A DNA stretch of 6,401 nucleotides, from assembly GCA_900542245.1 (NCBI GenBank), contig UQMQ01000130.1, positions 1 through 6,401 on the forward strand. Direction: 5' to 3'. Shown in pieces: positions 5,536 through 6,401 of the stretch (positions are counted from its first letter, which is position 1; the number at the start of each line of letters is the position of its first letter). The translations under genes were made by a program, and so were the position numbers. Origin of the DNA: an uncultured Eubacteriales bacterium (GTDB lineage: Bacteria > Bacillota > Clostridia > Peptostreptococcales > Anaerovoracaceae). The notes under the pieces are model-generated. The model did not search any database and was not told where the DNA came from. It saw only the letters and a program-made list of their open reading frames with translations.

Positions 5536-5579
5536 TTTCAGTCGGCGTTTTCGTTGGCAACACGCTCACTTCGCTTCAA

Positions 5580-5596
5580 ATACCCCTTAGGGGTAT
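5580..5596 (-). promoter_or_regulatory. CsoR-type operator palindrome
   Basis: ATACCCCTTAGGGGTAT is a perfect 8-bp inverted repeat around one central base. It resembles the TACCCC/GGGGTA palindromes bound by characterised CsoR repressors upstream of copper operons. It lies just downstream of the predicted -10. A further half-site, GTATACCCC (5612-5620), overlaps the -10 itself. Binding by the CsoR encoded 225 bp away is inferred. Confidence 0.85.
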
Positions 5597-5610
5597 CCTG
5601 TCGCATACAT

Positions 5611-5637
5611 AGTATACCCCGCCGTTTTGCCGATCAA
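5611..5637 (-). promoter_or_regulatory. Probable promoter of csoR-copA-copZ
   Basis: On the minus strand, TTGATC (5632-5637) lies 15 nt from TATACT (5611-5616), or 17 nt from the overlapping TACTAT (5609-5614). The start would be near 5604, so the CsoR-like palindrome falls at about +8 to +24. The match to consensus is moderate; the position next to the operator is the main support. Confidence 0.6.
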
Positions 5638-5666
5638 ACATCTTTTTTCAAAAAATCATAGCATGC

Positions 5667-5720
5667 AAAAAGAGGACTGCGCCCTAACGGAAAATATCCG
5701 CTGACGCACAGCCCTCTTTT
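5667..5720 (-). terminator. Strong hairpin terminator after the DUF4375 gene
   Basis: An outer 8-bp stem AAAAGAGG/CCTCTTTT continues inward with CTG/CAG and a separate CGG/CCG cap, with short mismatches. On the minus strand it ends in TTTTT. It lies about 100 nt after the stop of the gene ending at 5817 and insulates the copper operon promoter from it. Flanking A/T runs suggest it may work in both directions. Confidence 0.8.
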
Positions 5721-5816
5721 GTTTTGATTTTCAGCTCCTGCGTGTTTCCAAAGTTTTCTTGTTGGGGCACACCTGCCACAAACCCTGCCGGAAACGAGTA
5801 TATCAAACTGGAATTG

Positions 5817-6278
5817 TTAAGTATCAATCGGTGTTACCGTTTTCTTCAATGTTTGATGGTAATATTCATAAGCCATTTTAGTAAAATGTTCACATTCTGT
5901 TTTATAGAACTGTGTATCGGCAGTGTTAAGGCGTTCCTCATCTTCATCTGTCAGATACTCTGGTATATCCCAATATTCTGTTAATCTGGTATCATCTTTA
6001 AATTTTTCCAGAACATCATAATATGTGTCTGCCAGTAATTCATAAAGACTGGTATCATCGATGCGCTTTAGCCCACGCATGGCATAGCAAAAACATTGGA
6101 AACCCCAGTTGCAAAAAAACTGGATAAATCCTCCGTTATTTATGTCCACAAATAGCTTCCATAAGGCAGCAATTTCTTGTTCATCTTCGTCCAGTTTGTT
6201 CCAATCTCCATTTGAATTTACTAACTTTGAATTAAATTCGATAGAATAATTATCCCATAATTTTCCGTAATCATCCAT
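5817..6278 (-). CDS. DUF4375 / DMP19-like small acidic protein
   Basis: This 153-residue soluble protein carries the signature of the DUF4375 family, with DINNGGFIQFF at residues 45-55 followed by an aromatic/cysteine-rich helix (NWGFQCFCYA, 57-66). The family includes DMP19 of Neisseria, described as a DNA-mimic protein, but most members have no known function and some are found near toxin or defence genes. By hand count it has about 32 Asp/Glu against about 15 Lys/Arg, so it is strongly acidic, which would suit a mimic or an immunity-type partner. No signal peptide or membrane segment is seen. AGAGGAG (6288-6294) lies 9 nt before ATG. It appears monocistronic, with its own promoter and terminator, and is clearly AT-richer than the copper genes beside it, consistent with acquisition by transfer. 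The function cannot be assigned. Confidence 0.85.
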   Translation of the reverse strand: MDDYGKLWDNYSIEFNSKLVNSNGDWNKLDEDEQEIAALWKLFVDINNGGFIQFFCNWGFQCFCYAMRGLKRIDDTSLYELLADTYYDVLEKFKDDTRLTEYWDIPEYLTDEDEERLNTADTQFYKTECEHFTKMAYEYYHQTLKKTVTPIDT

Positions 6279-6329
6279 ACTGCTATTCTCCTCTCATACT
6301 TCCAATTTGTTGCTCAATTTCGTGTTCAA

Positions 6330-6338
6330 ATTATACCA
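6330..6338 (-). promoter_or_regulatory. Extended -10 promoter of the DUF4375 gene
   Basis: On the minus strand, a perfect TATAAT (6330-6335) is preceded by TGG (6336-6338), an extended -10 (TGn). No good -35 is found at normal spacing, which an extended -10 can tolerate. It leaves a leader of about 45 nt before the start codon. Confidence 0.7.
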
Positions 6339-6401
6339 TAAAACTTGTGAACAATTCTACCGCAACTTTGGACTATATGAGAAAAGTCCGAACAGTTTTC
6401 T

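Larger units (their letters stand above)
5355..5604 (-). promoter_or_regulatory. Long 5' leader of csoR-copA-copZ containing repeats
   Basis: From the predicted start near 5604 to the csoR ATG there are about 250 nt without a credible reading frame on the minus strand. In transcription order they hold the CsoR-like operator, a GCGT/ACGC hairpin, repeat copy B with its 11-bp hairpin, a perfect 9-bp stem-tetraloop (5448-5469), a TATGCGCATA palindrome (5438-5447) and a tandem 13-bp duplication (5370-5395). None of the hairpins is followed by a T-run, so a classical attenuator is not evident. Confidence 0.6.

Noticed and set aside
5415..5612. 65-codon plus-strand open frame in the csoR leader
   Set aside because: It lies across the hairpins, repeat copy B and the CsoR operator, with no plausible ribosome binding site or domain.
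6380..6401. AGAAAA/TTTTCT inverted repeat at the right edge, possibly a terminator of an unseen upstream gene
   Set aside because: The stem is short, interrupted by mismatches and cut by the window edge, so it cannot be supported.

Overview
The window looks like a chromosomal segment of a bacterium in the Bacillota (Firmicutes). The evidence is a long single-strand tRNA operon in which every gene encodes its CCA end, AGGAGG-type ribosome binding sites, and a CsoR-CopA-CopZ copper operon with a CsoR-type palindromic operator. The genus cannot be named from the sequence alone. Every gene supported here lies on the minus strand, so transcription runs from high to low coordinates.

From right to left in transcription order: (1) 6278-5817 encodes a small acidic DUF4375/DMP19-like protein. 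It has its own extended -10 promoter (about 6330-6338) and is closed by a strong hairpin terminator (5667-5720). It is visibly AT-richer than the copper genes. (2) 5640-2120 is the copper homeostasis operon. A promoter (about 5611-5637) and a perfect CsoR-like palindrome (5580-5596) are followed by an unusually long leader of about 250 nt, then csoR (Cu(I)-sensing repressor), copA (P1B-type Cu(I) exporting ATPase) and copZ (small copper chaperone), ending in a GC-rich hairpin. CsoR would release the operator when Cu(I) binds, CopZ would carry Cu(I) to CopA, and CopA would pump it out. (3) 2120-1780 has no convincing gene. It is a GC-rich spacer with an imperfect direct repeat, grading into an A-tract-rich segment. 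(4) 1776-97 is a tRNA operon driven by two tandem near-consensus promoters, each preceded by helically phased A-tracts. It holds 15 tRNAs in the order Val, Asp, Thr, Tyr, Gly(GCC), Gly(TCC), Arg, Gln, Lys, Ser(TGA), Ser(GCT), Trp, Pro, Met, Phe, and ends in a Rho-independent terminator at 97-129.

The least ordinary feature is a dispersed repeat of at least 60 bp present twice in the same orientation. One copy is at the left edge (1-60, just past the tRNA terminator), and the other (5476-5535) sits inside the leader of csoR-copA-copZ, between operator and start codon. The copies are about 90% identical by hand alignment and share an 11-bp hairpin. The one stem change becomes a G-U wobble only when read as minus-strand RNA, which fits a structured RNA or a small mobile hairpin element. 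The csoR copy is bracketed by a perfect 8-bp direct repeat that resembles a target-site duplication.
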